A program made the translations under genes and the position numbers. A stretch of 64,000 nt of DNA, taken from assembly GCA_013397935.1 (NCBI GenBank), contig VZRN01000634.1, forward strand, positions 3,311,371-3,375,370, written 5' to 3'. The notes under the pieces are model-generated. The model was not told where the DNA came from and searched no databases. It saw only the letters and a program-made list of their open reading frames with translations. The stretch's first letter is position 1, and every line of letters begins with the position of its first letter. Of the stretch, positions 42,342 to 55,034 are shown one piece after another. Source of the stretch: Dasyornis broadbenti (Eukaryota; Chordata; Aves; Passeriformes; Dasyornithidae).

Positions 42342-43263
42342 ATTAGTTGTTCTGTGTCTTGTTGACTGAATTTCAGAATATCAAACACATTTTCATGGAT
42401 GTAAATGTTTAATACTTCTTATAATCAGATTCATCTTTACAACACTTTTTAAAGCAATTTTTTAATTGTTGTTTGGTTTGGGTGTTTTGTTGGGGTTTTG
42501 TTTTCAAGGTGAGGGAGTTGGTTAAGTGCTTCTCTGCCTTAGGGAAAAAACCAAGGTAACCCCTAAACATTGAAATGAAATGAAGTTTGCTGGGGTCTTT
42601 TCCCCTACCAATGAAAAGAACCCACTTATTCTGAGTCCTTCACCTTTTCCTATAAAAACCCTAAAACGGTAGAAATGAATTCTTTGCCAGGAAATTTCAG
42701 TTACAATTTTCATCCCCAAAAGAACTGTTGTAGGCAAAAATAAAAATGGAGAGTTTTCCAATGGAGCTGCCAATTCCTTTTGGTATTGCAGTGCTCTGTA
42801 ATAAAACTAAAGACCTCTGCTTACAATAGGAAGCATTACTGTCAGCATTATTCTAAATTTGCACAATTAGTATGTTTGGTAAATCTGTGTAAACTACAGA
42901 TAAGCTTTTTTTTTTTTTTTTTTTTGGCAAAGAATTGCTGAATTTTCTCGTCGTGATGACTCCAAAGCAAACAACAAAGGGCTTTGTATACATTAGGTAT
43001 GAATTAATTTGTCAAATTTTAAATTGTCCCGGAATTGGAAATGAGATGTGTCAGCTATTGTGTGTCAGTACCCAAAGGATTAGGATTTTTTTCCAGGATT
43101 TACATGCAACTGGAAGCCAGTGTGCCACATCTTCTCTAAACGTTATTGAAAACTACTTTAAAAAAAAAACAACAGAAAGCAAAAGAAGTACATCATTAGA
43201 TAATCTGATGTCCATTAATCAAACCCTATCAGTAGGTTAAAAGTGAAGCTTTTTTTTTTTTTT

Positions 43264-43321
43264 NNNNNNNNNNNNNNNNNNNNNNNNNNNNNNNNNNNNN
43301 NNNNNNNNNNNNNNNNNNNNN
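43264..43321. other. Assembly gap (58 N) within a T tract, inside the candidate 3' UTR
   Basis: Fourteen T precede the gap (43250-43263) and four follow it, so a long T tract (poly-A on the mRNA strand) was probably not resolved. Confidence 0.95.
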
Positions 43322-43672
43322 TTTTCCCACATAAAATCTAAATGTGGTTTGAATAGATTTACAGTGGGGACAGCGATATATAAAGCTACTTATACCTGCT
43401 GGGCACATAAGAGAAGCTCTTTTAGCATTCATTGGAAACCCTCAACAACTTGAACTTCTGTAAATTTTACAAGCAGCTAATATTACAGCATTTTTACACA
43501 CAGGTTTTTTTATAAATTACAGATTTAAGTTACATTATGAAGCCTACATAGAGTTCTATCCATAGGAAATATTCACACACTGTTTTTGCCCTCCATACAA
43601 CTTCGATTGTCTCACTTAATGTAGCAATAAAACAAAAAAGTTATGCCTTTTCCTAAAGGAAAGATTTCTTGG

Positions 43673-43680
43673 TATGTACA
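43673..43680 (-). promoter_or_regulatory. Pumilio-type motif UGUACAUA in the candidate 3' UTR
   Basis: TATGTACA on the plus strand reads TGTACATA on the minus strand, an exact UGUANAUA match. It lies about 1.4 kb past the stop codon, on the proximal side of the assembly gap. Function is inferred. Confidence 0.35.
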
Positions 43681-44409
43681 TACTGCAAATGATGAAATGG
43701 CTAAAGACCAACAAAGTATTAGAAGGAAATACTGGAAGGAAAATATGTTTTTTCATCTAAGAAAGGAATCTCTTTTTCATCCACTGCGAAATTTCCATGA
43801 GAATATATTCTTCAGTACACAGAACACTGAAAAAAATCCTTCCTCTTTGAAGAGAATCACCTTGAGACTTTCTCAAATAATATGATTAGGGTGTGTTTAT
43901 ATTTATCCAACTTTCATTACCTAGATCCTTCTCTCTTTGCTGAGCACTATCAGTCATTCTCTAACAACTAATCCACAATGACAAGTACTTCTTAATCTAA
44001 TAGGTTTGTGATGAAGTAACTAATATAATAGTTAAACTTTTACAGAATACTTACAATAGGTGAATATAGCTGTAAAAAAAGTCGTACACATCACTATAAT
44101 ATTCTTTAAAACACCGGTAGCTTGCAGCCACGACATCACATCAGCCAGAAAAAACTACCCCACTTCCTACTGTTTTCAGCAGTGCCCATGTAATTTTCAA
44201 CTAACAGGAACAGTAGCCAAAGCAAGCTCTGCAAGACGAAGAAAATAAAGGAAAAAAGAGAGAAATAGACTTATGGCTTGAAAAACATAGTAAGTATAAT
44301 ATTGTTCCTTGAATTATTCTAGAAAGGAAAATCTTGGAACTTAAAAAAATAAAGTTGCTTATTATTTTTTTCCAGTTTTGATCTTGCATATCCTCTCATT
44401 GTCATGTTG

Positions 44410-44415
44410 TTTATT
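44410..44415 (-). promoter_or_regulatory. Candidate proximal polyadenylation signal AATAAA
   Basis: This is a minus-strand AATAAA about 670 bases after the stop codon. If used, it would give a short 3' UTR retaining only the first Pumilio-type motif. Chance occurrence is likely in this base composition. Confidence 0.25.
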
Positions 44416-44968
44416 TCACACAGAAAAGCCTAGTTGAGAGCTTTCTATTTCATCTGTTGCATTCTTTCAGAGAATAAATACCTGTACATTGAGCCCATAA
44501 AAATTAAAGTAAAAATCAGATGTCACGTCCATTTTCCTTCTTAATTATATACGGTGGGAAGATACACCATTCTTCTTAAGAATTAGATTTTAGAATCTTA
44601 TTAATCCTATTATGTCAAGTAATCAAATGAGAAATTGCTCACTTGATCTCTAATGCTAAGCAAATGGAAGATGAAATCTATGAATATGCTATAAATTATA
44701 ACAACAAAGAAAAATTTGAGTAAGCTATTTTTAGACTGCAATATTCCCCAAACTGTACTAAGAAATTGCCTTCAAAGGGAGGAAGAACTGCTGGCAGATA
44801 TTTGCACTACATGGCCCATGTAAGAAAATGAACAGGATTTCGTTTTTCTTTTGATTGTTTCTGGGTTGTGGTTCTCTTCCCCATTTTCTGGATTTTACCA
44901 AGAACGATGGTAAACACCTTTTAAGCAGGTACCAAGGATTCAGATTTTCTGTTTCAGATTTGGGATTC

Positions 44969-44976
44969 TATATACA
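44969..44976 (-). promoter_or_regulatory. Pumilio-type motif UGUAUAUA in the candidate 3' UTR
   Basis: TATATACA on the plus strand reads TGTATATA on the mRNA strand, 110 bases after the stop codon. It matches the UGUANAUA consensus recognised by PUM1/PUM2, which repress or destabilise target mRNAs. The match is exact; function is inferred. Confidence 0.4.
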
Positions 44977-45086
44977 TAAATATTCACAAGCCCAACAAGT
45001 TTGTAGGCGCCCGAGGAGCAGCGCTAGGCCGTGACCATACACAGTCCCACTTAAAGCCTGAAACGAGGGATTTGTCAGATCTGCAT

Positions 45087-45478
45087 TTACAGCTGGTGCT
45101 CGTGTATAAACGTGGTGCTGCTCCCGGAGCCCGGTGCCTGGTGGGACGTGGCGAAGTTGGCCAGAGGAATGACCTTGACGGGGTCGTCGCTGGCGCAATG
45201 TCTCTCGCAGGTGTTGTAGAACTGGGGCCGCGGCCCCCCCTGGCCTTTGTCACTGTCGTCCTTTGGAAGGGGCCTGCCAAGAGTGTGCCGTCCCTCGGGC
45301 CTGGCTCCTCGGCCCCAGCCTTGCTGGAAGCCGAAGGATGGCAGAGTGGCGTTGGGCTGCTGGTACTGCGCCAGCGCCGGCGGCATCCAGCACGTGTCGG
45401 AGTGGCCGAGGATCAGGCACTCCTGCGTGCAGTTTTCAGAGGCTTCCGCCAGAGCCTTCTGGAGGTTTATTTCGATAG
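45087..45478 (-). CDS. PCDH11X: Terminal coding exon of a delta-1 protocadherin (PCDH11-like), cytoplasmic C-terminus
   Basis: Delta-1 protocadherins are single-pass neuronal cadherins that mediate cell adhesion and signal through a long cytoplasmic tail; this exon encodes the end of that tail. The frame opens with AIEINLQKALAEASENC and continues into CTQECLILGHSDTCWMPPAL, the conserved cytoplasmic block of this subfamily. A Gln/Pro/Gly-rich variable stretch follows, then QFY, SDDPVKVIPLANF and a C-terminal EHQL before TAA at 45087-45089. The exon gives two bases of a split codon, 129 whole codons and the stop, with no frameshift. The start is set by a splice acceptor, not by the upstream ATG at 45498-45500, which lies in the intron. 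From memory, the spacing AxEI-8 residues-EASxNC and the SDDxxKVIPL near the end fit PCDH11 best; PCDH9 and PCDH7 remain possible. The family call is firm and the paralogue call moderate. The remaining exons lie outside the window, on the higher-coordinate side. Confidence 0.85.
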
Positions 45479-45506
45479 CTGGGAGGATGGAAAAAGACAA
45501 GACATG
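45479..45506 (-). other. Splice acceptor (3' splice site) of the protocadherin terminal exon
   Basis: Read on the minus strand, a pyrimidine-rich tract (TCTTGTCTTTTTCCATCCTCCCAG) ends in AG directly before the first exon base at 45478. The frame implies a phase-1 intron, with one base of the split codon contributed by the previous exon. The similarity to protocadherin tails begins right at this junction, which supports the boundary. Confidence 0.75.
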
Positions 45507-45721
45507 ATCAGAGGTGAGAGGATAGATGCACAGAGGGAATCAAGGTCAACAAAGCAATCCCCACCCTACGATGGCCACAGTTCAGGAAGAAAAGACCTCC
45601 AGGTTTAGAGCTTCAGTGAAGGTTCAGATTTGAGGCCCACAGTGCTGTCACAGTTCATGTTTAATGAACAGTTGATACCATCGCTACAGCTCGATAACAA
45701 GCCCTTATACACTGGATTTCC

Positions 45722-45990
45722 TAGAATCCTGCAACTGCTCAGGTTGGGAAACACTTCTGAGATCAGTGAGTTAAACCATTAACCCAGCACCACCACGGTC
45801 AGCACTTAACAATATCCCCATGTGCCACAGCCACATGCCTGCTGAACACTTCCAGGGATGGTGAGCCCATCCCTTCCCTGAGCAGCCTGTTCCAATGCTT
45901 GATGACCCCTTCAGAGAAGTAATCTTTTCCTAAGGTCCTAAGGTCAAGCTAAATCTCCTCTGGCACAACCTGACCATGTCCTCTGGACCA
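45722..45990 (-). mobile_element. CR1 LINE 3' fragment in the intron, minus orientation
   Basis: The inverted CR1 3' end runs TAGAATCCTGCAACTGCTCA, GGTTGGGAAACACTTCTGAG, then the CACTTCCAGGGATGGTGAGC segment, GAGCAGCCTGTTCCAATGCT and AGAGAAGTAATCTTTTCCTA. It lies about 250 bases inside the presumed intron and has the same orientation as the gene. Confidence 0.85.
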
Positions 45991-47335
45991 GTCACTAACC
46001 TAAAACAATATTTTCATTTTTTGAAATTGCCATTTCTCTAATAAAGCTAAAAACTTTATAAAAATTCAATACCATTACTCTAGATATTTGCATAGAAATA
46101 CTTGGGGGAAAAACCCCAAATTATATATATTTTTAATGTTCTCTTAAAACTGGATTTTTTAATTGTTTTGCTTTGCTTAAGGCAGAAAACCTCCTAATTT
46201 CGGCACAAGCCAAAGATGGTACATTGGCTTCAAAGATGCACTCAAGAGCTGTAAGAATGAAAGAGCGTAACAGCTATTCTAAAGAGAATTGATTTCTCCA
46301 TGCATTCGATACTGGAAACCTTGAAAAATCAAAGGGTAATAGCAAAAGAAGATGTGACCTCTATAGTTTGCTAGTAATTGAACCAGATTTCTTCAGTAGA
46401 TGCAAGGTTTGTGCCCTTGGAAAAGGATTATAGAAATTTTGATTTGTTCAAAGGCAACCTACTAAATCTGAAAGATGTTAATTTATAATACATAAATATT
46501 CTTGATCTGTTTCATTTAAATTGTGGCTTTACCGTGTTAGGTAAATTAAGAATTGATGGAATTAAATTTCTACAAATGATTCCTTGGAATAGTTTTAATA
46601 TTACAAGTATTAATTTTACATTCTTTTGCTGTGTACATGGCTAAATACAACAGAAGTGCAGAAGAATATCTGATTGGATATTTCATCATGTTTTCATCAT
46701 AAAACTTTCCAGTGAAAGATACATACGTGTTTTTAATATCTGTCTTAATGAAAACAGCATTTAAAATTGGATTCTGGCTCATAAGCACTGGGGAAGGAAT
46801 GCCACTAAAATTACTAATAGCAATGAGAGTGCCGAGTAGGAGCCTCCCACCCTCTGAGCTTTACGCCTAAACAGATGCTGCATTTCTGTTTTAACAAATA
46901 CTTTGCGTGTTGAAATCTGTGGAAAGCTGCAGAGCACAAACACTTATTTCCATGTTGCATCTCAATACAAAGGAATTAAATTTTTACTTCAGGCATTGAA
47001 ATAAATAATGTTGCTATCCAAAACACAGGATACTTTTTTTTTCAAATCTACCATGTTAAGGAAAACAACTGCTTGCGTGTTATATCACAAATGTTCTATT
47101 CTTTATTATTTCTCCTTCACAATGCTGTATGTGTCAGTTAGAGAAGTGATTGTTTATAAATGTTATTTCGGCATATTACTGGCATTTCAACATGTCTTCA
47201 GTCATTTTGCCTGGGTATTTTTCAGTGTAATCCTGACAAAGCTTTGGCACCTTGCTGTTGAAATACTAATCCAGTTTTGATGGGCAGTAGGAGACATAAA
47301 TATGGAAATAATTCATTGGAGGCAATAGTTACAGC

Positions 47336-47353
47336 AAAAAAAAAAAAAAAAAA
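47336..47353. repeat. Poly-A tract, 18 bases
   Basis: Pure A run in the presumed intron. Another of 15 A lies at 47966-47980, followed by A-rich sequence. No retrocopied gene is seen upstream of either. Confidence 0.9.
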
Positions 47354-49007
47354 GGTTCCACTGGTAGATTAGTCTAATCTTTCTGTGTCCTACTATCTGC
47401 TATTAGAGACATAAATTTAAGTATATACAAGTCTTTTAAGCTCTTTAATTATCCCGGTTTGCTTCTATTCTGATGAAGGCAATTCACTGAAATCACGTAC
47501 AACCTTGACAGAGTGTTGAGTTATCCCCATTTTATGGTGAAACTGATATTTTTTGCATTTATTAAAAAACTCCTTAAAATGCTATTAATTCAGTTAAACT
47601 GCACAATTATTTATTTGGAAATAATATTTATTTGTTTTGAGCTCTTCTCAGCAATGCTTCTACTGTACCATTCCTCTCAAACTACAGTAAGAGAGTAAAC
47701 AAAGCTAAAACATCGAAAGGAAGCATTTGACAATAAAAATGTAACATTTAACACTGGACAAGGCGACTGCGGAAGGAAAAAGGTCACGAATAAAACAATC
47801 TCTACACCATTTCAAAGACCAGGACAGTAATTTTGTGCCATGTATTGCCAGACTCCCTGGAGACTTGGAACACGGTACCATGTTCAGAATAAGAGCATTG
47901 TTAAATTTACGGCCTTGCTTTTTCTGTTAATAAAGGGATACTTTAATCTGAGTTTTAGTTTCATTAAAAAAAAAAAAAAACCACAAAAAACCCCCTACAA
48001 AACAAAAGAAAAAAACAAGAATGGAACCCCAAAGTTATATAATTACCCTGGACACAATCAGATATGAATACAAATTATTTTGGCATTAAGTTGATGGTTT
48101 TTTACACAAAAGTCTGCCAGTGAAGGATTATGTAGAAGAAACACCTTTTGTAGACATCATAGCCTTTCTTTCAGTCTTGTTTCAATATTGTTGTCAGACT
48201 ATGCTTTCTATCAGTGCTTATGGTTAATACCATGTAAAATATACAGCTGTCATTAACTTTGAACAAAACCTTTTCTAAGTCAAACAAACACCTTTCCCCA
48301 CCCCCAATGCAATGACTCCTGGAAAATAATACAATTAATACATACAAATAACATGAAAGAGAATTTTTAATTCATATAATAGATCACACTCATGCACATG
48401 TGAGTTTACCACTTTGATTCGAACTCCAGGTTGTTTTAGGAATGAAACTATTTTTTTTTAAAATTGTCTGCAGAACTAAGAACATTTTTAAAGAAAGTGT
48501 CTGTCAGCTCTTAAGAAATGTTTAGATCAGAACTGTCAAATATAGCTAAAAGCACAATAGCTAAAAGACTTCCTTCATTGTTCCACAGTCTTATCATTTA
48601 TAGGTCAAAGCAGATTTCAAGTAAGAATATTTACTTTCACTCAAGAAAACATGGAATTCCAGCCTTGCCAGATAGCTATCCTTCAATCAAAACAGCTATA
48701 AAAAATACTTTTTCCCCCCTTGTTTGTTTTGGCCAGAGATTACTTATGGTTATAAAGTCAGTGTGGGATTTTAGAGATAGTAAATAAAAATGTTGGTTCT
48801 CCTCTTTGCTTTTTGGAGATAAAAGCTGAAGAGCTCTGCAGTGCTACTCTCCTTCTCAGTGTACAAAACATGTGGCACAGTGCTTTGGCATTTCCAGCTT
48901 AACATGATGTTCCAATTTTAAGACTATTTCTCATGGAAAATTCACAAAGGAAGACAGGCTGTTGGCATGAGTATGTAATCAGCAGTCTCAGAGTGTTGAA
49001 AAGTCAT

Positions 49008-49055
49008 AATCATGGAATCATTTTGGCTGGAAAGGACCTGTAAGATCATTGAAGC
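49008..49055 (-). mobile_element. CR1 LINE 3' terminus, short, minus orientation
   Basis: ATCATGGAATCATTTTGGCT then GGAAAGGACCTGTAAGATCA is the inverted CR1 end. Only about 50 bases are recognisable before unrelated sequence. Confidence 0.7.
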
Positions 49056-49183
49056 ACACACATGATGTGTACACAATAGACTTTCTTCTCTCCCCCTCCC
49101 CTCCAGCCTCAAAAGGGAGACATTTAAGAGAACATCAAGAGGGCTGGATCTTTTCTCAGTCTGCCATAAAAGTCATCACTTGC

Positions 49184-49245
49184 ATCATGGAATCACAGAG
49201 ACCTAGGCTGGAAGGGACTTTCGGTCTAACCTTCTCATATCTGAA
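49184..49245 (-). mobile_element. Second CR1 LINE 3' terminus, minus orientation
   Basis: CATGGAATCACAGAGACCTA then GGCTGGAAGGGACTTTCGGT and CTAACCTTCTC form a second inverted CR1 end, 130 bases after the first and in the same orientation. It overlaps a 135-codon plus-strand frame at 49049-49456, which is therefore unlikely to be a gene. Confidence 0.7.
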
Positions 49246-52200
49246 CATCTTGGTTGAAAAAGAAGAGAGTAGTTTTTCCAAAAGACCAAACTTTCAGAAT
49301 TGTACATATCCTTCAAAAGAAAGAATCCAAATGTATTGTGTTGGAAGGAAGATGTGTTTCTCTAAGAAGGCAATCAAGAACTTGAGCTCCTGGAAAAGCC
49401 TTAAAACATCTCTTCCTTTCCCTACAGGTGTAGCAATGATCAAACGACGTTTGTAAATGTATTCATTACCAAAGTACTCCGATTCACTAGAAGTTCAAAA
49501 ACCACCAGACTGCACTATACCAATGCAGGTTTAGGGGCTTGTAAATTGTGCAAAGAAAATTTCCAAACCAATTTAAAAAGCTAAGGAAAAAACCTTAAAC
49601 CACAGAATACAGAGTGCTTGAATTTTAACGCCAGGTAGCTGAAGTCTTAATGAAAAGCCAGTTTTGAATTTGACACATTTTGGATGCAACCCATCCAGTG
49701 TTACATTTAGAGCACTCTTGTTTCATAATAAAGCAAGCAACAATTAGCAAGCAATTAAGCAAATTGCTCATAATTATGCCATTGCTGAGCTATTTTTCAT
49801 ATTTTCACAACACAGCACATACATGAACACATGGCTTGCAGTGCCAACAGAGTTCTGTCAGCACCCAGAAGTGGCTCTCACTCACTGAGGCGTGTGGCAT
49901 CAGAGGGCTCCCAGCGCCCCTCCAGAGCTCTCTGCTCAGCAGGAGCCCACCCGAGGGATGGGGATGACGAGCCCACACTGCTCATCCCAGCCAGCAGCTC
50001 CTGATGAACGCGTCGTGCCCCGCCCCACCACGTTTTGTGTATTTGCTAAATGTGGTGCTAAATCTAAGCAGGAGTTCAAGCATAATATGGGGAAATTATC
50101 GTCTGGAATTACCCTGGTGACCAAAAGTGGCCACTTGGGTAACATCATTTAGAGGTCTCCACCATATGAGGAGAACAGAAATGACATTAACAATAAAAAA
50201 GGGAGGGAGGATCAGCAGTAAGTGTAAACTGGGTTACTTTAATAAGGTCAGGAGGAAGAATCTTGAATGTAGAAACCCTAAATGAGTGCTGCTATAATAT
50301 ACTCCAGCTTTTTGGTTTAATAATAAAATGCCTTTGGGAGAAGTTTCCTATGAATATTTTATTTCCTGTATATGTCTCAATAAATTAAAAACCTAAAAGA
50401 CTTACTTAAATTCTAGCCTTGGAACCTTTCTATTCAAAGAACAAGTAGGACACACCACTTCCTTTAATTTTCAGCTGTGTGCACAGAACTCGCTTTGCTT
50501 GTGAGGAATCAGAGGAAGATTGATCCTCCAGATGTTCTGACTGAGGAATCAACAGACATGTAGGAAATCACACATTTTCCTGGGCTACCTAGGCTTGCCA
50601 GATTGTGCTGGGTAGCCTGCAAGAGTCAGCTCTGCTTTCATTCCAGTGAACACACTTTATATCCTAACGGCCATGGTTTTAATTTGAATTTAATCCGAAA
50701 AAATACTTCTCATAAAATCCAAATTGTAGGAGCAGGTACGAGCATTTCGCACCTGGATTCAACAGGTCAAGCAAACATTATCAGAGATGGCCGAGGAAAG
50801 CTGGTGAGGGAGACAGGAAAGGGAGGAAGTGTCAGGGCAAACGAGTCAGCCTATGGTAATTCCTGTATCATTAACTACGCTTGTGAAGTGAATCTTTCCT
50901 CCACAAATAACAGCCATGCAAATAAAGCACATTAATCTTTCATTTGGTTATCTCATTGTTATTCTGACTAGAACTTCAATCTTGTATTAATCATAACCAA
51001 GAAACGGTCTAAAGGCAATGCTCCTGTAAAAAGTTCAACTTCAGTAATTACTGTTTTCCACAGAAAGCGATTTCACACTGAAAAAAAAACCCCAAATCAC
51101 GCCCCCAAACCCCCTGCAAACTCTTCTTTTCCAGCCTAATGAGCAAGGGTGTGACAGTGTTGTAGGACAGTTCACGGCACCGACCCTTACTGCTTTAAAA
51201 GTCCAGTTGAATTCATCTTTTATGTCCGTGTTTTGCTGCTATTTATGGAAAAAAAACCTGGTCATTTGCAAAGGCTGCCTGTTTCTTGGCCTATAAAGTG
51301 TATATGGAGTTATCAATGAGAATTTGAACTATAACTTGTAAAGTATAATGACCATCTAAAATGGATAACCTAAAATCTAGTATATTGATTACAATGCTGG
51401 CTAATACAATGTGCTTTATTTAATATTTAATTAACTGCTTCACATTTGTACTGAACCTTCTTAATTATTAATACATGGCTCATTATTTAACACAGAATAT
51501 AAATTCAAATTCAAATCAATTAAACAAGGTGAAAATACATAGTGAGAAATGGTTTATCCTCCAGCAATAACCTTCAACCTGGAAACACAGTCAAGAGTGA
51601 AATTAGCATTTTTACTCCATACTATGCATTTTAGGTGATAGATATTGAGCTCTGCTACTGATGTAAAGTTCCTGTAAAAAACACAACATCCTACAAAAAT
51701 ATGCTGAATAAAAAACGGCTTCAGCTGCCACTTTTCAGAGGAACCATTTATACAGAATATAACACCATACCCAGTTTTTCAAATTTAAGTTTTAAATAAA
51801 ATTGTGTGTGTCCACATAAAATTATGCGAGTTTACACCCTTTATTCACTTCAGTCGGTCTCTTGATGGATCTCCATGCCAAATGGTGCTCTGTCTTCCTT
51901 TTTATTGGCTTTACAGTAAAAAATAAACAAAAGTTTGATCTAAAGTAGAAGACTAAAAAATCCTTTAAATTAAGTAATTGAACAACTGTGGGCAATTGGT
52001 CACGGTTCAGACACTTTAATGAAACATTAATTTTCAAAAGGGAGTCATAAAACCCCCAAATGCTCAGTGAGCTAGTAAACATAAATCTCCTGTGATAACT
52101 TAAAAGATAGCCCATAAAAGTTGTTTTGAATTGTGTTTTCATCAGATACACACAAACAGAAATTTAAAGTCAAAGACCACTAGAGCAGCAACCAAAATAA

Positions 52201-55034
52201 ACCTACAACAGTCTAAAAATATTGTGGTGACTTATACTAAATACAATACTAAAAAAATTGAAACTTTTTGTGGTGATTCCAATTGCATTTCAAGGAAAAA
52301 AAAAAAAACTTTATTAGAATATTAACCAAAAATTTGCTTTTATTAGGAGTACCGTATTTATTTTTGAATACTTCTAAACAGTTTTACAATAATCACCTAT
52401 GCTAATTGCACCTATCTGTGTAACACACCCTGGTTTTTTGAGTTCTGATAGCTATCACATTTTATTGGACCATCAAGAGTACTAATTCATTCCTGCTGAA
52501 TATATAAACAAAGCTTGCTGAAGATTTTTTGACAAAACAATTTTCTATCAAAAATGTAGTTTCAATATTCAAGTGCCTTGTGACAGTGTTGATTCACATT
52601 ACATTTGGGGGTATAAATTATAGTAACTAGTAGTTCCCATTTTCTCTATTCAATTCATTTGCACTTATTTTTTTTTTTTTAAATGAGGATCCTTGATATT
52701 TCAACATTATGAAGAAATGGCGTTTCTGAATGGAAACATTCTCATTTCTCCAAAGCTGTCCCTCAGATTTTCGATTTCAGCATAAAGATCAAATTTAGGT
52801 TCTGATTCTGGGAAACAGCACTGCTTATGTTTCACGGCATCTGCAAAACGGCCTAACACCATCCATCCACAGCTCTTCCCCTTTTCCAAATCCCCTGCAC
52901 AGCCCTTACCACTGCTACAGGAGAACAACCCTCGTGCTCCGCCTAAAAACTTGAAAATCCATAATAATGAGTAATTAGGATAAATATTTCAGGGTAAGTG
53001 GACAGAATTTTGATTCCCCTCAAGTGCCCAGCAGTGTGTTGGCTCTGCTGTGCTTGTCAGATCCCTTAATGCCAACGCACAGCCTTGAGGAAGGACGGGC
53101 TGGAGGAGGAAAACCTCACCATTCCTTCTTTCCACAGGAGCCCGGGATTCCCCTCCTGCCCCTGCCATCCTCCCCGAGAGGACACCCTGCTCCATATGGC
53201 TGCAGCCCAGGCGGGATTTTCTCTTGGAAAACCCTCTCAACCACGGCCTCCTCGACGGCGACACAACAGCTCCTGTCCAATTTCTCCCAGCAGTTTTCTG
53301 TCAAGACCACTTTGTCAATCTGCCACAGCCTACCCTCAGAGGAGCCACGTAGCTACTCATCCCTTTGACAAAGGCTCCAAAAAGTGTGAATACATGGAAA
53401 GGGCCATGTTTGATTAACAACCTTGTGATTGCTGTAAAAATGAAATTTGAAAGGTAATAATTACATTTGTAATTACTTAGGTCTAAATCTCTTATGTTTC
53501 CTGCTCCCTCTATTTCTGGGCAGCTGGAGCAATGACTCATTAATAATAATAAAGTCATTTAACCCTGCAGGCACATTACAAGGAGAAAGATGTCATTTGT
53601 CAGCAACGCAAATAGAACAATCACTGAAGGATACAGCAAGACCACTCTTTCATATTTATTGCAAATGATAAAAGGGACATTTTGCACTCATTCTCACCAT
53701 GACATCCCAATCTGCTTTTTAATTATCAGCAAACATAAGGGGACAGCATACAACATGTGAGGGCCTACTAATAACGCATTGTCCTGCGGTGACATTTCCA
53801 TAATCACTTTAAATCTACCCTATACATATGTACTAGTTAAAGCTTTCAGCTCATGAGATCGTACCCCCTAGTAAGGAATGAATTATCCTTTGCAGATTGA
53901 GCACACAAAAGCAGCTCTTTCACGGAGTTTGAGGGTCTGATAGCTGACATGTGCCTTGCTATTACTTTAAGTGATATCGTTTGGCATTCTGTCGCACTTA
54001 TAGTTGAACACAGTATGACTTAAAAATAAGTGCAATTGTATTTTTAGGCCAGGAACTTTGCAGTTATAAATCTCACTGGCAATAGTTCAGACAGTCACTT
54101 AATTTTCCAGTGCTTTTCAGTGTTGTTCTGTACTTTGCTTCTTCAAGAACTCTGCAAGAACAACTCTCTATTAGGTGACACAAATACCCTTATTCACAGG
54201 GAACTCAAGTAAGTGGCTCAGAATTTACTGGATTTTTAAAAAGTATTACTGATAGTACTCCCTATCTATGAAATAAACTTCTGAAGAAGACAAAAGACTG
54301 TTCCTTCCCTATATAATCCTATTCAGAGACATAAAACCTTGAGGAAAATTTATGCAGAGACATTTCCACTACGGGATCAATATGAAAGCAAATGAAAAGA
54401 AGTTTCAGGTAAATAAAAGTCGCCATAATCTGAGTTTCAACTCCATCAAGCTAGAACTTCAATTTCTTCCTTGCTTTGCTTATTCATCACGCTTATCCAA
54501 CCATCAGGCATGCAGGAAGACCAGAGAACAAATTTAACAATAGGAAGTTATAAACTGTTATTATGTGGGTTAGAAAGCAGGTAAGCAAACCTCCTAAATC
54601 TGTTTACATTTTCCCCAGGTACTACAACAATCTATAGAAAGACATGCTTTCAAAAACTTAAATAAGTAGTGTTAAGAAATAAGACACATCAGGAAAGAGT
54701 AAAGTGCACAGAGTAAAATTCATATTTTCACTGTTAAGATAGTGACAACACAGAAAATCTTATATGTGGAGTGAAATGTTTTGTCAAATTGAAAAATGGA
54801 AATAATATGAACACTACAATTTTCACATCAATTTGAGGTAAAATGTTTTGAATTACAGTCATTTTAATCTTGTTTTATAAAGAAAATTACCTCAAATGGG
54901 TGATAATTTAAAACAGCATAATCCAAACTTCATTGTGCTCCAGTCAGACATCGGAGTGTGGCTCCGAGTGATTTGGAGCAATCTTGGCACATTAGCTCAG
55001 AGCCTCATTCAGAGCAGACATTTCAAAAGGGATT

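Larger units (their letters stand above)
41990..45086 (-). other. PCDH11X: Probable 3' UTR of the protocadherin gene
   Basis: This 3.1 kb AT-rich stretch follows the stop codon on the minus strand and has no other coding signal. It contains three exact UGUANAUA (Pumilio-type) motifs on the mRNA strand: 44969-44976, 43673-43680 and 42334-42341. An AATAAA lies at 44410-44415 and another at 42007-42012. The lower boundary is an inference from the second signal; a further AATAAA at 41839-41844 could extend it. Long 3' UTRs are common in neuronal adhesion genes. An assembly gap interrupts the stretch at 43264-43321, so its true length is unknown. Confidence 0.5.

Noticed and set aside
45072..45608. 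178-codon plus-strand frame
   Set aside because: It is antisense to the protocadherin exon and exists because that exon is GC-rich; it has no recognisable domain.
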